Shown: positions 1 to 8,456 of the stretch, piece after piece
Layout: the number at the start of each line of letters is the position of its first letter
Numbering within the stretch: the first letter of the stretch is position 1
Assembly: GCF_017313765.1 (NCBI RefSeq)
Contig: NZ_JAFLNC010000001.1
Span: 1,011,516 to 1,075,515, forward strand
Direction: 5' to 3'
Source of the DNA: Sneathiella sedimenti
GTDB taxonomy: Bacteria; Pseudomonadota; Alphaproteobacteria; Sneathiellales; Sneathiellaceae
Length of the DNA stretch: 64,000 nt
The notes under the pieces: generated by a model
The model's database searches: none
Told to the model about the DNA's origin: nothing
The model's input: only the letters and a program-made list of their open reading frames with translations
Program-made: the position numbers and the translations under genes

Positions 1-373
1 GCGTAAGCACTTCCTCATCGTCATGTGCGTGAAGGGAGTCGAGCACGAGTCGTTCACTGATTATATCCTCGGCGAGAGCACGACAATACCGTGCCTTTTG
101 ACGGCTCAGTCCCAGACCGCGTAATTCTTCCTCCGAATATTGCAGCATACGCTCCGGCAGAAAGGGAGACACGGCGTCAGCCAGCCTTCTCCATATGGCC
201 GCGGCGCTGGAGAGCGATACCTGCTGCTCAACAATGATCTTGGTGAGATGCTCGAATCCGGCTGGCCGCCGCCGGTCCGGTAGCGGTTGAATCAGAGACA
301 GCGCACGGCCAATATCCGGATCCTGATTGCAGAGGAATTCAAGCGCCGCCGCGATATCCTCCTTTGCCGTCAT
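1..373 (-). CDS. DNA-3-methyladenine glycosylase II family (HhH-GPD), 3' end outside window
   Basis: Only the first 124 codons are visible; the gene runs off the left edge. The translation matches the N-terminal half of AlkA-like HhH-GPD base-excision glycosylases, which remove alkylated purines from DNA. Typical segments are IIVEQQVS (residues 46-53) and the helix-hairpin-helix core GLGLSRQKARY (86-96). The catalytic aspartate expected further on is not visible. The ATG overlaps the TGA of the upstream S41 protease gene by 4 bases (ATGA), so the two are probably translationally coupled. It could be another HhH-GPD subfamily, but the IVEQQ/GLS..K pattern favours the 3-methyladenine type. Confidence 0.85.
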   Translation of the reverse strand, partial: MTAKEDIAAALEFLCNQDPDIGRALSLIQPLPDRRRPAGFEHLTKIIVEQQVSLSSAAAIWRRLADAVSPFLPERMLQYSEEELRGLGLSRQKARYCRALAEDIISERLVLDSLHAHDDEEVLT

Positions 374-1656
374 TGGGAAGTAACAAGTGCCGTCTTGATA
401 TCCGTGGAGCAGTTCAGGCTTTTCGCAGCGAGGGAGATCTGTGCTTCATCACTTTCACCCTCGTGAACGACATGCGGAATGTCCGGTGTCAGTCCTACCC
501 CGTGAAATGTCGGGCCGCCGCCAGTGGTAAAACGGCCAGTCGTAAGACGGAGGCCGCCGCCATTACGGAGCGGCATCAGCGATTGCATCAGGCCCTTGCC
601 ATAACTCTTCTCACCAAAAAGCTTCGCCCGCGCCTGGTATTTCAATGCACCGGCAACTATCTCCGAAGACGAGGCGGATTTCTTGTTCAGCATGACGACA
701 ATGGGTTTGCCCTGTGTTTCATCGCCCTGAACAGCGTCCCGTGACACCAGCTCCCGCCCGCGGTTTCTGACAGAATAGATGTTTCCGCTATCTAGAAAGG
801 CGTCGGCGACAATCTCGGCCGCGGACACCAGACCGCCAGGATTGTTCCGCATGTCCAAAACGATGCCGCAGAGGTTGGGTCCCAGGGTATATTGAATGTC
901 TTTCAACGCCGTAGCCACTCCGGGGCCTGTTTTCCGGGTAAAAGAGAAGATACGGATATAGCCGATATTTCCATCAATACGATGTTCTACAGCGGCGACC
1001 TCTACATCGCGACGCATAACGTCTACCTGCAATGGGGTCGGCGTGTTATTGCGAAGTATCGTAAGGGATGCATAAGAATCTTCGGGACCGCGCAGCTTCT
1101 CGCGCGCCTCGGAAAGGGTGAGACCCTTGATCGGCTCTCCATCCACATGGGTGATAATGTCTTTTTCCTGAAGGCCGGCCTCTTCCGCGCCTGAACCGCG
1201 CAGCAGGCTCATGACCGTCAGATTGTCGTCGATCATTCTGATATGAATACCGAGGCCGACAAAGTGCCCGTCCAGACTTTCGCGGTAGGACGAGAACCGC
1301 TGGGGCGCCATATAGCCAGTGTATCGATCCATCGACGCAAGCATGGCATTCAACGCGCGGGTTGTGGGGTCGCTTTCTCCCCTACCTTCTATCGGAACGG
1401 ACTTCAGTCCTTCAATTGCCTTGTCGATCAGGTCATCGGGATTGACATTATCCACATAGCGCTGGTCTATCGTTTGGAGAACATCCGCCATAATGCTGAT
1501 ATTTTCATCCATCATCGGGTCGTTCTTGACCGTTTCGCGATAAGCAATTTCATACCGGTTCATTGCGGCATTAACATCATGATTTCTGGTAATCGGAATT
1601 GCACATGCCGTCACCAGCATTAAAATATTCAGCGCGATCAATATTCTTTTAAACAT
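370..1656 (-). CDS. S41 family C-terminal processing protease, lipoprotein
   Basis: A 428-residue CtpA/Prc-type serine protease. The N-terminus is a lipoprotein signal with lipobox VTAC (Cys18), so the enzyme should be membrane-anchored on the periplasmic side. A PDZ domain covers about residues 125-203. The S41 core follows, with LDMRNNPGG (267-275), the nucleophile region SASSSE (Ser331) and the general-base lysine in SYGKG (Lys354), so it looks catalytically complete. Family members trim or degrade envelope proteins recognised by their C-termini. The stop overlaps the start of the downstream DNA glycosylase gene by 4 bases; no functional link between them is known to me. Confidence 0.93.
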   Translation of the reverse strand: MFKRILIALNILMLVTACAIPITRNHDVNAAMNRYEIAYRETVKNDPMMDENISIMADVLQTIDQRYVDNVNPDDLIDKAIEGLKSVPIEGRGESDPTTRALNAMLASMDRYTGYMAPQRFSSYRESLDGHFVGLGIHIRMIDDNLTVMSLLRGSGAEEAGLQEKDIITHVDGEPIKGLTLSEAREKLRGPEDSYASLTILRNNTPTPLQVDVMRRDVEVAAVEHRIDGNIGYIRIFSFTRKTGPGVATALKDIQYTLGPNLCGIVLDMRNNPGGLVSAAEIVADAFLDSGNIYSVRNRGRELVSRDAVQGDETQGKPIVVMLNKKSASSSEIVAGALKYQARAKLFGEKSYGKGLMQSLMPLRNGGGLRLTTGRFTTGGGPTFHGVGLTPDIPHVVHEGESDEAQISLAAKSLNCSTDIKTALVTSQ

Positions 1657-1796
1657 TCTTCTCGCCCGTTGACATTTTTTATAATTAATAAAGTATTAAC
1701 AAAGGCTAACGCTCGCCCTGACGCCTGACAAGAAAAACAGATAAAATTTTAAACACATTTGAGTATTATTTTCGAAAGCTCCCCCTTGTTAACTAT

Positions 1797-2642
1797 ATGG
1801 TAACTATATCGCGTTTTGCGCCAAGCCCAACCGGATTTCTTCATCTTGGACATGTTTATTCCGCTTCTCTGGCCTGGCAGGCTGCACGAGAGAGCGGCGG
1901 CAAGTTTCTGCTCCGATTGGAGGATATCGACCAGACAAGATGCCGTCCGGAATTCGAAGAGGCAATCTATGAAGACCTGAGATGGTTGGGACTGGATTGG
2001 GATCCCCCGCTGCGTCGACAGAGCGATCATTTCGATGACTATGCGGCACTCCTCGAGAAGCTCAACGATCGGGATTTGATCTATCCCTGTTTCTGCACCC
2101 GAAAGGAGATATCGGCCGAAATCAATCGCAGCAACTCGGCGCCGCATGGTCCTGAAGGCCCCGTATATCCGGGCATTTGCCGCGATATGACGGAGAGCGA
2201 GCGGCAGGCGCGGTTTGCGCGGGGGGAAGCTTACGCGTTGCGCCTGAATATGGTTAATGCGATTGCGGCAGTCGAATTATCGAAGCTCCAGTTTCAGGAA
2301 GTCGGGAAGGGATACATACAATGTGATCCGGCCCCGTTTGGGGACATTGTCCTCGCGCGCAAGGAGACCCCGACCAGCTATCATCTAGCGGTGACATTTG
2401 ATGATGCAATTCAGGGTGTTAACCATGTTGTTCGGGGTCAGGACCTGTTCGCGTCCACTCATATTCACCGGCTTTTGCAGGCGTTGCTCGACCTCCCGAC
2501 GCCGACCTATTTTCACCACGGATTGATCTCGGATGCGAAAGGGCGCCGCCTTTCAAAACGTGACAAGGATGCAACAATCAAATCTTTAAGAGATTATGGT
2601 TACCAGCCTGAAGAGGTGCGGAAAATGGTCGATTATGGTTAA
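1797..2642 (+). CDS. gluQ: glutamyl-Q tRNA(Asp) synthetase
   Basis: A 281-residue truncated paralogue of glutamyl-tRNA synthetase without the anticodon-binding domain. The family attaches glutamate to queuosine at the wobble position of tRNA-Asp. The class I signature is HLGH (residues 16-19), and the KMSKS-like motif is RLSKRDKD near residue 250. Zinc ligands characteristic of GluQ are present: Cys98, Cys100, Tyr124 and Cys128. Length and motifs fit GluQ rather than a broken gltX. The gene stands alone: the divergent S41 protease lies upstream and the convergent ecm 40 bases downstream. Confidence 0.94.
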   Translation: MVTISRFAPSPTGFLHLGHVYSASLAWQAARESGGKFLLRLEDIDQTRCRPEFEEAIYEDLRWLGLDWDPPLRRQSDHFDDYAALLEKLNDRDLIYPCFCTRKEISAEINRSNSAPHGPEGPVYPGICRDMTESERQARFARGEAYALRLNMVNAIAAVELSKLQFQEVGKGYIQCDPAPFGDIVLARKETPTSYHLAVTFDDAIQGVNHVVRGQDLFASTHIHRLLQALLDLPTPTYFHHGLISDAKGRRLSKRDKDATIKSLRDYGYQPEEVRKMVDYG

Positions 2643-2682
2643 TATTCGGCAGTTTTCCGCGAATCTCCCTCCTCGTTGACGG

Positions 2683-4695
2683 TTAGGCCACTTCCTCATA
2701 TTTCATGATCATGTCGACCATGTCGATGACGATGCCAGCCATGTCAAAATCCTTGGGCGTATAGATTGCACTGACGCCAGCCTTTTTGAGTTTGTCCGCA
2801 TCTTCGGGTGGGATAATGCCTCCAACTACAACAGGCACATCACCTAAGCCAGCGGCCCGCAGCTTCTCACAAACTTCTGTCGCGAGCGGAACGTGGGAGC
2901 CTGAAAGAATGGATAGGCCGACAAGGTCGACGGTGCCGTTGCGTGCGGCGGTAACAATCTGGTCCGGTGTAAGGCGGATACCCTCATAGACCACCTGCAT
3001 CCCGCTGTCGCGTGCAGCAACCGCGATCTGTTCCGCGCCATTCGAATGACCATCCAGGCCGGGTTTGCCGACCAGAACCTTGAGCGGCCGCCCGAGGGCT
3101 GCCGCCGCCGCCGCGACCTTCTCGCGGGCGGGTTCAAGTATATCGTTCTCTGCATTGGAAACGGCGGAGCTTACACCGGTCGGGGCGCGATATTCCCCAT
3201 ACACCTGACGGAGCGCTTCGGACCATTCGCCAGTCGTCACGCCTGCTTTCGCGGCGGTAATTGACGGCGGCATGATATTTCGACCCTCTTTCGCGGCCTG
3301 TGATAGGGCGTCGAGCGCTTTTTTAACGGCAGCTTCATCCCGGCTCTCACGCCACGCCCGCAACTGTTCAATCTGTTCGGCTTCTGCGGCCGGATCGACG
3401 GTCATTATGCCGCCATCGGCTTCCTGCGTCAGCGGGGAAGGGGCGGACTCTGTAAATTTATTCACGCCGATAACGGGCAAATCGCCGGCAATGACCGACT
3501 GGACTCGGTTTGTATTTGAATTGACCAGGCTTTCCTTCAGATAGCCCGTATCTACCGCAGCGACGGCGCCGCCCATTTCCTCGATAAGTTTAAGTTCCTC
3601 GCGCGCGGCGGCCTTCAACTCTTCAACCTTGCGGTCAATCTCAACCGAACCTTCGAAAATATCGCCAAACTCGAGAAGGTCGGTTTCAAATGCAACAATC
3701 TGCTGCAAGCGAAGGGACCATTGCTGATCCCACGGTCGCGGCAGGCCGAGGGCCTCATTCCAGGCGGGAAGCTGTACGGCGCGTGCACGTGCTTTCTTGG
3801 AGAGTACAACAGCCAGCATTTCCAGAAGAATGCGATAGACGTTGTTCTCCGGTTGCTGCTCGGTCAGTCCGAGGGAGTTTACCTGCACACCATAACGGAA
3901 TCGGCGGAACTTCTCGTCTTCCACGCCATAGCGATCGCGGAGGATTTCGTCCCAGAGATCGACGAAGGCGCGCATCTTGCACATTTCGGTAATAAAGCGG
4001 ATGCCGGCATTGACGAAAAAGCTGATTCTTCCTGTTGCAGCAGGGAAGTCCTCGGCGCTGATCTGCCCGCCTTCTTTAACGGCATCCAATACCGCGATGG
4101 CCGTTGCCAGTGCGAACGACAGCTCCTGCACCGGAGTGGCCCCGGCTTCCTGCAAATGATAGGAGCAGACATTGGTGGGATTCCACTTCGGCATCTGCTG
4201 ATAGGTATAACTCACCACGTCGGTGATCAGCTTCATGCTCGGCTTTGGTGGAAAGATATAGGTTCCTCGCGACAAATATTCCTTGATGATATCATTCTGG
4301 ACGGTGCCCTGAAGAGCGGAAACATCGGCTCCCTGTTCTTCAGCAACGGCAACATAGAGTGCCAGAAGCCACGCCGACGTCGCATTGATTGTCATGGACG
4401 TGTTCATTTTCTCGAGCGGAATATCATCAAACAGAGTGCGCATATCCCCAAGGTGACAAATGGGAACACCTACCTTGCCAACCTCGCCGCGGGCCAGAAT
4501 ATGATCCGAATCATAACCTGTCTGGGTCGGCAGATCGAAAGCGACGGACAAGCCCGTCTGGCCGCGCGCAAGATTTGTTTTATAAAGCTCGTTCGACGCT
4601 TTTGCGGACGAATGGCCCGAATAGGTGCGGAATAGCCAGGGGCGGTCTTTTTTCTGGGCGCCGGTTTTTGCGGCTTCCGTCTTATTTTGTGCCAT
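2683..4695 (-). CDS. ecm: ethylmalonyl-CoA mutase (coenzyme B12-dependent)
   Basis: A 670-residue protein of the methylmalonyl-CoA mutase superfamily, with catalytic barrel and B12-binding domain in one chain. The N-terminal RPWLFRTYSGHSSAKASN and the sequence around LPTQTGYDSDH are typical of MeaA/ethylmalonyl-CoA mutase rather than methylmalonyl-CoA mutase. The cobalamin site is D548-x-H550-x-x-G553, where His550 would be the lower axial ligand, followed by LSGSH. In the ethylmalonyl-CoA pathway it converts (2R)-ethylmalonyl-CoA to (2S)-methylsuccinyl-CoA. It is transcribed divergently from ccr, whose product makes its substrate; mcd, which uses its product, follows ccr. An 11-bp inverted repeat (4730-4763) lies just upstream of its start. 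Confidence 0.94.
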   Translation of the reverse strand: MAQNKTEAAKTGAQKKDRPWLFRTYSGHSSAKASNELYKTNLARGQTGLSVAFDLPTQTGYDSDHILARGEVGKVGVPICHLGDMRTLFDDIPLEKMNTSMTINATSAWLLALYVAVAEEQGADVSALQGTVQNDIIKEYLSRGTYIFPPKPSMKLITDVVSYTYQQMPKWNPTNVCSYHLQEAGATPVQELSFALATAIAVLDAVKEGGQISAEDFPAATGRISFFVNAGIRFITEMCKMRAFVDLWDEILRDRYGVEDEKFRRFRYGVQVNSLGLTEQQPENNVYRILLEMLAVVLSKKARARAVQLPAWNEALGLPRPWDQQWSLRLQQIVAFETDLLEFGDIFEGSVEIDRKVEELKAAAREELKLIEEMGGAVAAVDTGYLKESLVNSNTNRVQSVIAGDLPVIGVNKFTESAPSPLTQEADGGIMTVDPAAEAEQIEQLRAWRESRDEAAVKKALDALSQAAKEGRNIMPPSITAAKAGVTTGEWSEALRQVYGEYRAPTGVSSAVSNAENDILEPAREKVAAAAAALGRPLKVLVGKPGLDGHSNGAEQIAVAARDSGMQVVYEGIRLTPDQIVTAARNGTVDLVGLSILSGSHVPLATEVCEKLRAAGLGDVPVVVGGIIPPEDADKLKKAGVSAIYTPKDFDMAGIVIDMVDMIMKYEEVA

Positions 4696-4964
4696 AATTA
4701 TCTTTCGTTTAGATGTAATTATAGATTCAGTTATTACGTGTACCTGCTATCGCACGTAATAACATAACTTTGTGCTGCAGTGCAAAAAAAACTTGTTATC
4801 TCGGCAAAGGTCAGTAATCTTCTCATATACCGGGCTAATGTAAAGGTCTACGTTTCGTTTTTTGATGCAATGCGATATGTGAAGTCGGAAAAAAGGAATT
4901 TGCGATTTCTAAAGACTAGCGCCCTATAAATTAGACAAAATGCAAAATACGAGGGATACTTTTG
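4696..4964. promoter_or_regulatory. divergent ecm/ccr promoter region with an 11-bp perfect inverted repeat
   Basis: This gene-free 269-bp region separates the divergent ecm and ccr. It contains GTTATTACGTG (4730-4740), a 12-bp spacer, and its exact reverse complement CACGTAATAAC (4753-4763). Six bases further on is a second near-palindrome, TTTGTGCTGCAGTGCAAA (4769-4786), built around CTGCAG. The first repeat lies 35 bp from the ecm start, where a repressor or activator would act. Which protein binds is unknown. No B12 riboswitch was recognised despite the cobalamin-dependent product. Confidence 0.7.
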
Positions 4965-6269
4965 ATGTCAAATACGCAAGCTTCTGCGCTTTCCGATGCA
5001 GGAAATGAAATGCCGGCTGGCGAAATTAAGGATCTGTACGAAGTCGGAGAAATTCCACCGCTCGGCCATGTCCCGTCCAAAATGTATGCTTGGGCGATCC
5101 GGAAGGAGCGCCACGGGGAACCGGAAAAAGCCATGCAGGTGGAAGTCGTCGAAACGCCGGAGCTGGACAGTCATGATGTGCTGATCCTCGTTATGGCGGC
5201 CGGAGTCAACTACAATGGTGTCTGGGCCGCCTTGGGCGAGCCAATCTCTCCATTCGATTATCACAAAGCGCCGTACCATATTGCGGGATCAGACGCCTCT
5301 GGCATCGTTTATGCGGTTGGTAACAAGGTGAAACGATTCAAAATCGGTGATGAAGTTGTTGTTCATTGTAACCAGGATGATGGGGATGATGAGGAATGCA
5401 ATGGCGGCGACCCCATGTTCTCGCCGAGCCAGCGCATCTGGGGTTATGAAACGCCGGACGGATCTTTTGCGCAGTTTGCCCGTGTTCAGGACCGTCAGTT
5501 GATGCCGCGTCCCCGGCATCTGACCTGGGAAGAAAGCGCCTGCTATACGCTGACCCTCGCAACCGCTTACCGCATGCTGTTCGGTCATCGGCCGCATATC
5601 CTGCGTCCTGGCCACAATGTTCTGATCTGGGGTGCATCTGGCGGTCTTGGTTCCATGGCGATCCAGATTTGTGCCGCTGCCGGTGCCAATGCCATTGGCG
5701 TTATTTCCGATGAAAGCAAGCGCGAGTTTGTCATGTCCCTCGGTGCGAAAGGCGTTCTCAACCGTAAGGACTTTGACTGCTGGGGCCAACTGCCGACAGT
5801 TAACGGCGAAGGGTTCGGCGATTACATGAAGAAAACGCGCGAATTCGGCAAGGCTATCTGGGAAATTACCGGCAAGGGTAACGACGTCGATTTCGTGTTC
5901 GAACATCCCGGAGAACAGACCTTTCCGGTCTCGTGCAATGTGGTAAAGCGCGGCGGAATGGTGGTTTTCTGCGCCGGGACAACAGGTTTCAACCTGACCA
6001 TGGACGCGCGGTTTGTCTGGATGCGCCAGAAACGTATTCAGGGCAGCCATTTCGCCAACCTGAAACAGGCATCGCAGGCAAACAATCTGGTTGTCGAGCG
6101 GCGTATTGATCCTTGCATGTCAGAGGTTTTCTCCTGGGATGATATCCCTCGCGCTCATACAAAAATGATGAATAACGAGCATAAGCCAGGCAATATGGCC
6201 GTATTGGTTTCTGCAAAGTATCCGGGTATGAGAACAATCGAGGATGCAATTGAAGCCGGCAACGAGTAA
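4965..6269 (+). CDS. ccr: crotonyl-CoA carboxylase/reductase
   Basis: A 434-residue medium-chain dehydrogenase/reductase with the long insertion typical of Ccr. It reduces crotonyl-CoA with NADPH and fixes CO2 to give (2S)-ethylmalonyl-CoA, the key step of the ethylmalonyl-CoA pathway. Family-specific stretches include IPPLGHVPSKMYAW near the N-terminus, AGVNYNGVWAALGEP, CNQDDGDDEECNGGDPM, and the cofactor loop GASGGLGSMA. An in-frame TTG lies one codon upstream, but ATG 4965 has GAGGG (4951-4955) nine bases before it and is preferred. The gene is divergent from ecm and 34 bases upstream of mcd, so ccr and mcd probably form one transcript. Confidence 0.95.
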   Translation: MSNTQASALSDAGNEMPAGEIKDLYEVGEIPPLGHVPSKMYAWAIRKERHGEPEKAMQVEVVETPELDSHDVLILVMAAGVNYNGVWAALGEPISPFDYHKAPYHIAGSDASGIVYAVGNKVKRFKIGDEVVVHCNQDDGDDEECNGGDPMFSPSQRIWGYETPDGSFAQFARVQDRQLMPRPRHLTWEESACYTLTLATAYRMLFGHRPHILRPGHNVLIWGASGGLGSMAIQICAAAGANAIGVISDESKREFVMSLGAKGVLNRKDFDCWGQLPTVNGEGFGDYMKKTREFGKAIWEITGKGNDVDFVFEHPGEQTFPVSCNVVKRGGMVVFCAGTTGFNLTMDARFVWMRQKRIQGSHFANLKQASQANNLVVERRIDPCMSEVFSWDDIPRAHTKMMNNEHKPGNMAVLVSAKYPGMRTIEDAIEAGNE

Positions 6270-6303
6270 GAAGAAGCCGTAATCAAACAAGGAAAGAATA
6301 ATA

Positions 6304-7998
6304 ATGACAATGTCTGAAATGGTTGAGGCGCCCGGCACAATTCTGTTGGATGGCCTGGACGGCCTTTGTGAATCTGCGCTTGGCGCGGCCGAATCTTTCA
6401 AGCAACAGGCGATTATGGCCGTCGCGGATCTGACTCGCGGCAGTAATGGACGGATCAGTGCCGAGCTTGTCGAGGCTAATCAATATGCAACGCACGGCCT
6501 TGCCTGGCTTGCGACTTATGTGGAGGCCTTGCGCGAAACATTGAATTGGTCTCGCCATCTTGCGGCTGAAGGTAAGTTCGGTGAGTTGGAGCAGTTGATC
6601 CTGCAGGCCGGTTTTAGTGAGTATCTCAACCAGATCACCGGCGGCATCCCCATGTCTCTTGGTGAGATTATCCGTCCCCAGGACCTTGGGATGGATGACG
6701 CGGCAATCGCCAAGTTCAAAACTCCGGAAGTCTTAGCTCTGATAGAGGCGGGTTACAGCGCCGAGGTTAAGGAGCGGATTGCCGAACTGGTTGCAGAAGG
6801 AATGGATACCGGACATTTCGGCGATCCCGGACTGGATGAGACATTCTCGATGATTCGGGACCAGTTCCGTCGCTTCGCCAATGAAGAGGTGATGCCCTAT
6901 GCCCATGAGTGGCATTTGAAGGACGAGCTGATTCCCATGCCGGTTGTCGAGAAAATGTCAGAACTTGGCGTTTTCGGTCTTACAGTTCCGGAAGAATACG
7001 ACGGGTTGGGTCTTGGTAAGATGTCCATGTGCGTGGTGTCCGAGGAACTCTCGCGTGGCTATATCGGCGTCGGGTCTCTTGGCACGCGTTCCGAAATTGC
7101 GGCTGAGCTAATCCTGACCGGTGGAACCGAGGCACAGAAGGAAAAATGGCTTTCTCCTATTGCGACCGGCCAGATCCTGCCGACGGCTGTCTTTACTGAA
7201 CCGAACACCGGTTCAGACCTTGCGTCGTTGAAAACGCGCGCAGTGAAGGATGGCGATGTCTACAAGGTGACGGGTAACAAAACATGGATCACCCATGCAG
7301 CGCGCGCCGATGTCATGACCATGCTGGTTCGCACGAACCCGAATGAGCCTGGCTATAAAGGCCTCTCCATGTTCCTCGCGGAAAAGCCTCATATGACCGA
7401 GGAGGAGGATTTCCCGGCCGACGGCATGACCGGTGGCGAGATCGAGGTTCTTGGCTATCGCGGAATGAAGGAATATGAGCTTGGCTTCGATAATTTCGAG
7501 ATCAAGGCGGAAAATTTGCTCGGCGAAGAAGAAGGTAACGGTTTCAAGCAGTTGATGCAGACATTCGAGAGTGCCCGTATCCAGACCGCGGCCCGCGCCC
7601 TTGGTGTTGCGCAGAACGCAATGGAGCTCGGTCTTCGCTATGCATTGGATCGCGTTCAGTTTGCCCGCCCCATTATCAAATTCCCGCGTGTTGCCGGCAA
7701 GCTCGCCTGGATGGCTGTTGAAATCATGATGGCGCGCCAGCTTACCTATGCGTCTGCGCGGGCGAAGGACGAAGGTCGCCGTTGCGATCTGGAGGCCGGG
7801 ATGGCCAAACTGCTTGGGGCCCGCGTAGCCTGGAGTACGGCAGATAATGCCCTGCAAATTCACGGCGGTAACGGGTTCGCGCTCGAATATCCAATTAGCC
7901 GGGTTTTGTGCGATGCGCGTATTCTCAATATTTTTGAGGGCGCTGGTGAAATTCAGGCACAGGTAATTGCACGCCGCCTGCTTGAGGGTGCAAACTAA
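6304..7998 (+). CDS. mcd: (2S)-methylsuccinyl-CoA dehydrogenase
   Basis: A 564-residue acyl-CoA dehydrogenase with an N-terminal extension of about 170 residues before the normal fold (which begins near DETFSMIRDQFRRFA). The extension containing EANQYATHGLAWLATYV is characteristic of Mcd, which oxidises (2S)-methylsuccinyl-CoA to mesaconyl-CoA and passes electrons to ETF. Normal acyl-CoA dehydrogenase signatures follow: TEPNTGSDLAS, TGNKTWITHA, and QIHGGNGFALEYPISR near the C-terminus. It follows ccr directly. The ETF genes at 11.7-13.4 kb could supply its electron acceptor. A GGAAAG sequence precedes the ATG. Confidence 0.94.
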   Translation: MTMSEMVEAPGTILLDGLDGLCESALGAAESFKQQAIMAVADLTRGSNGRISAELVEANQYATHGLAWLATYVEALRETLNWSRHLAAEGKFGELEQLILQAGFSEYLNQITGGIPMSLGEIIRPQDLGMDDAAIAKFKTPEVLALIEAGYSAEVKERIAELVAEGMDTGHFGDPGLDETFSMIRDQFRRFANEEVMPYAHEWHLKDELIPMPVVEKMSELGVFGLTVPEEYDGLGLGKMSMCVVSEELSRGYIGVGSLGTRSEIAAELILTGGTEAQKEKWLSPIATGQILPTAVFTEPNTGSDLASLKTRAVKDGDVYKVTGNKTWITHAARADVMTMLVRTNPNEPGYKGLSMFLAEKPHMTEEEDFPADGMTGGEIEVLGYRGMKEYELGFDNFEIKAENLLGEEEGNGFKQLMQTFESARIQTAARALGVAQNAMELGLRYALDRVQFARPIIKFPRVAGKLAWMAVEIMMARQLTYASARAKDEGRRCDLEAGMAKLLGARVAWSTADNALQIHGGNGFALEYPISRVLCDARILNIFEGAGEIQAQVIARRLLEGAN

Positions 7999-8012
7999 TA
8001 AGAGGCTTGAAG

Positions 8013-8438
8013 GTGGAGCAGCGAATATCGCTTATCACGCTTGGCGTCCGGGATCTGGCGCGGAGCACGGCCTTCTTTGAATCTCTCGGCTGGAAGCGTT
8101 CTGTGAAGGATGCTTCCGGCGTTTCCTTCTTTCAGTGCGGCTCGATGGCCATAGGTCTTTTTCCGCGTGATGACCTTGCCAAAGATGCGGGCATTTCTGA
8201 AGAAGGTACCGGTTTTGAAGGGTTTTCACTCGCCTATAATGCCCGGAGCAAGGACGAGGTGGATGAGGTCCTGAAACAGGTTCAATATTTGGGCGCGAAA
8301 ATTGTCAAACCAGCGGAAGAAGTCTTCTGGGGCGGATATTCTGGCTACTTCCGTGATCTTGACAGCCATCTTTGGGAAGTCGCTTGGAACCCCGGATTTG
8401 AAATCGATGAGTCGGGCGCCGTCAAGCTTCCGGACTGA
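8013..8438 (+). CDS. VOC family (glyoxalase/dioxygenase fold) protein
   Basis: A 141-residue vicinal-oxygen-chelate protein with the paired beta-alpha-beta-beta-beta repeat: an N-terminal module (ISLITLGVRDLARSTAFFESLGW) and a C-terminal one ending GGYSGYFRDLDSHLWEVAWNPGF. The C-terminal glutamate in HLWEVAWNP fits a metal-binding position. GTG 8013 is preferred over TTG 8007 because AGAGG (8001-8005) is correctly spaced only for the GTG. It starts 14 bases after mcd and is probably cotranscribed. The pathway needs an ethylmalonyl/methylmalonyl-CoA epimerase, also a VOC protein, but this sequence does not look like that subfamily. Substrate unknown. Confidence 0.8.
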   Translation: MEQRISLITLGVRDLARSTAFFESLGWKRSVKDASGVSFFQCGSMAIGLFPRDDLAKDAGISEEGTGFEGFSLAYNARSKDEVDEVLKQVQYLGAKIVKPAEEVFWGGYSGYFRDLDSHLWEVAWNPGFEIDESGAVKLPD

Positions 8439-8456
8439 TGATCACCTTTATATTCC

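Noticed and set aside
4696..4964. Cobalamin riboswitch upstream of the B12-dependent mutase or the adenosyltransferase
   Set aside because: No B12-box-like conserved block was found in either upstream region.
8013..8438. Calling the VOC protein the ethylmalonyl/methylmalonyl-CoA epimerase
   Set aside because: Context invites it, but the sequence lacks the usual N-terminal and metal-site pattern of that family, so only the fold is claimed.
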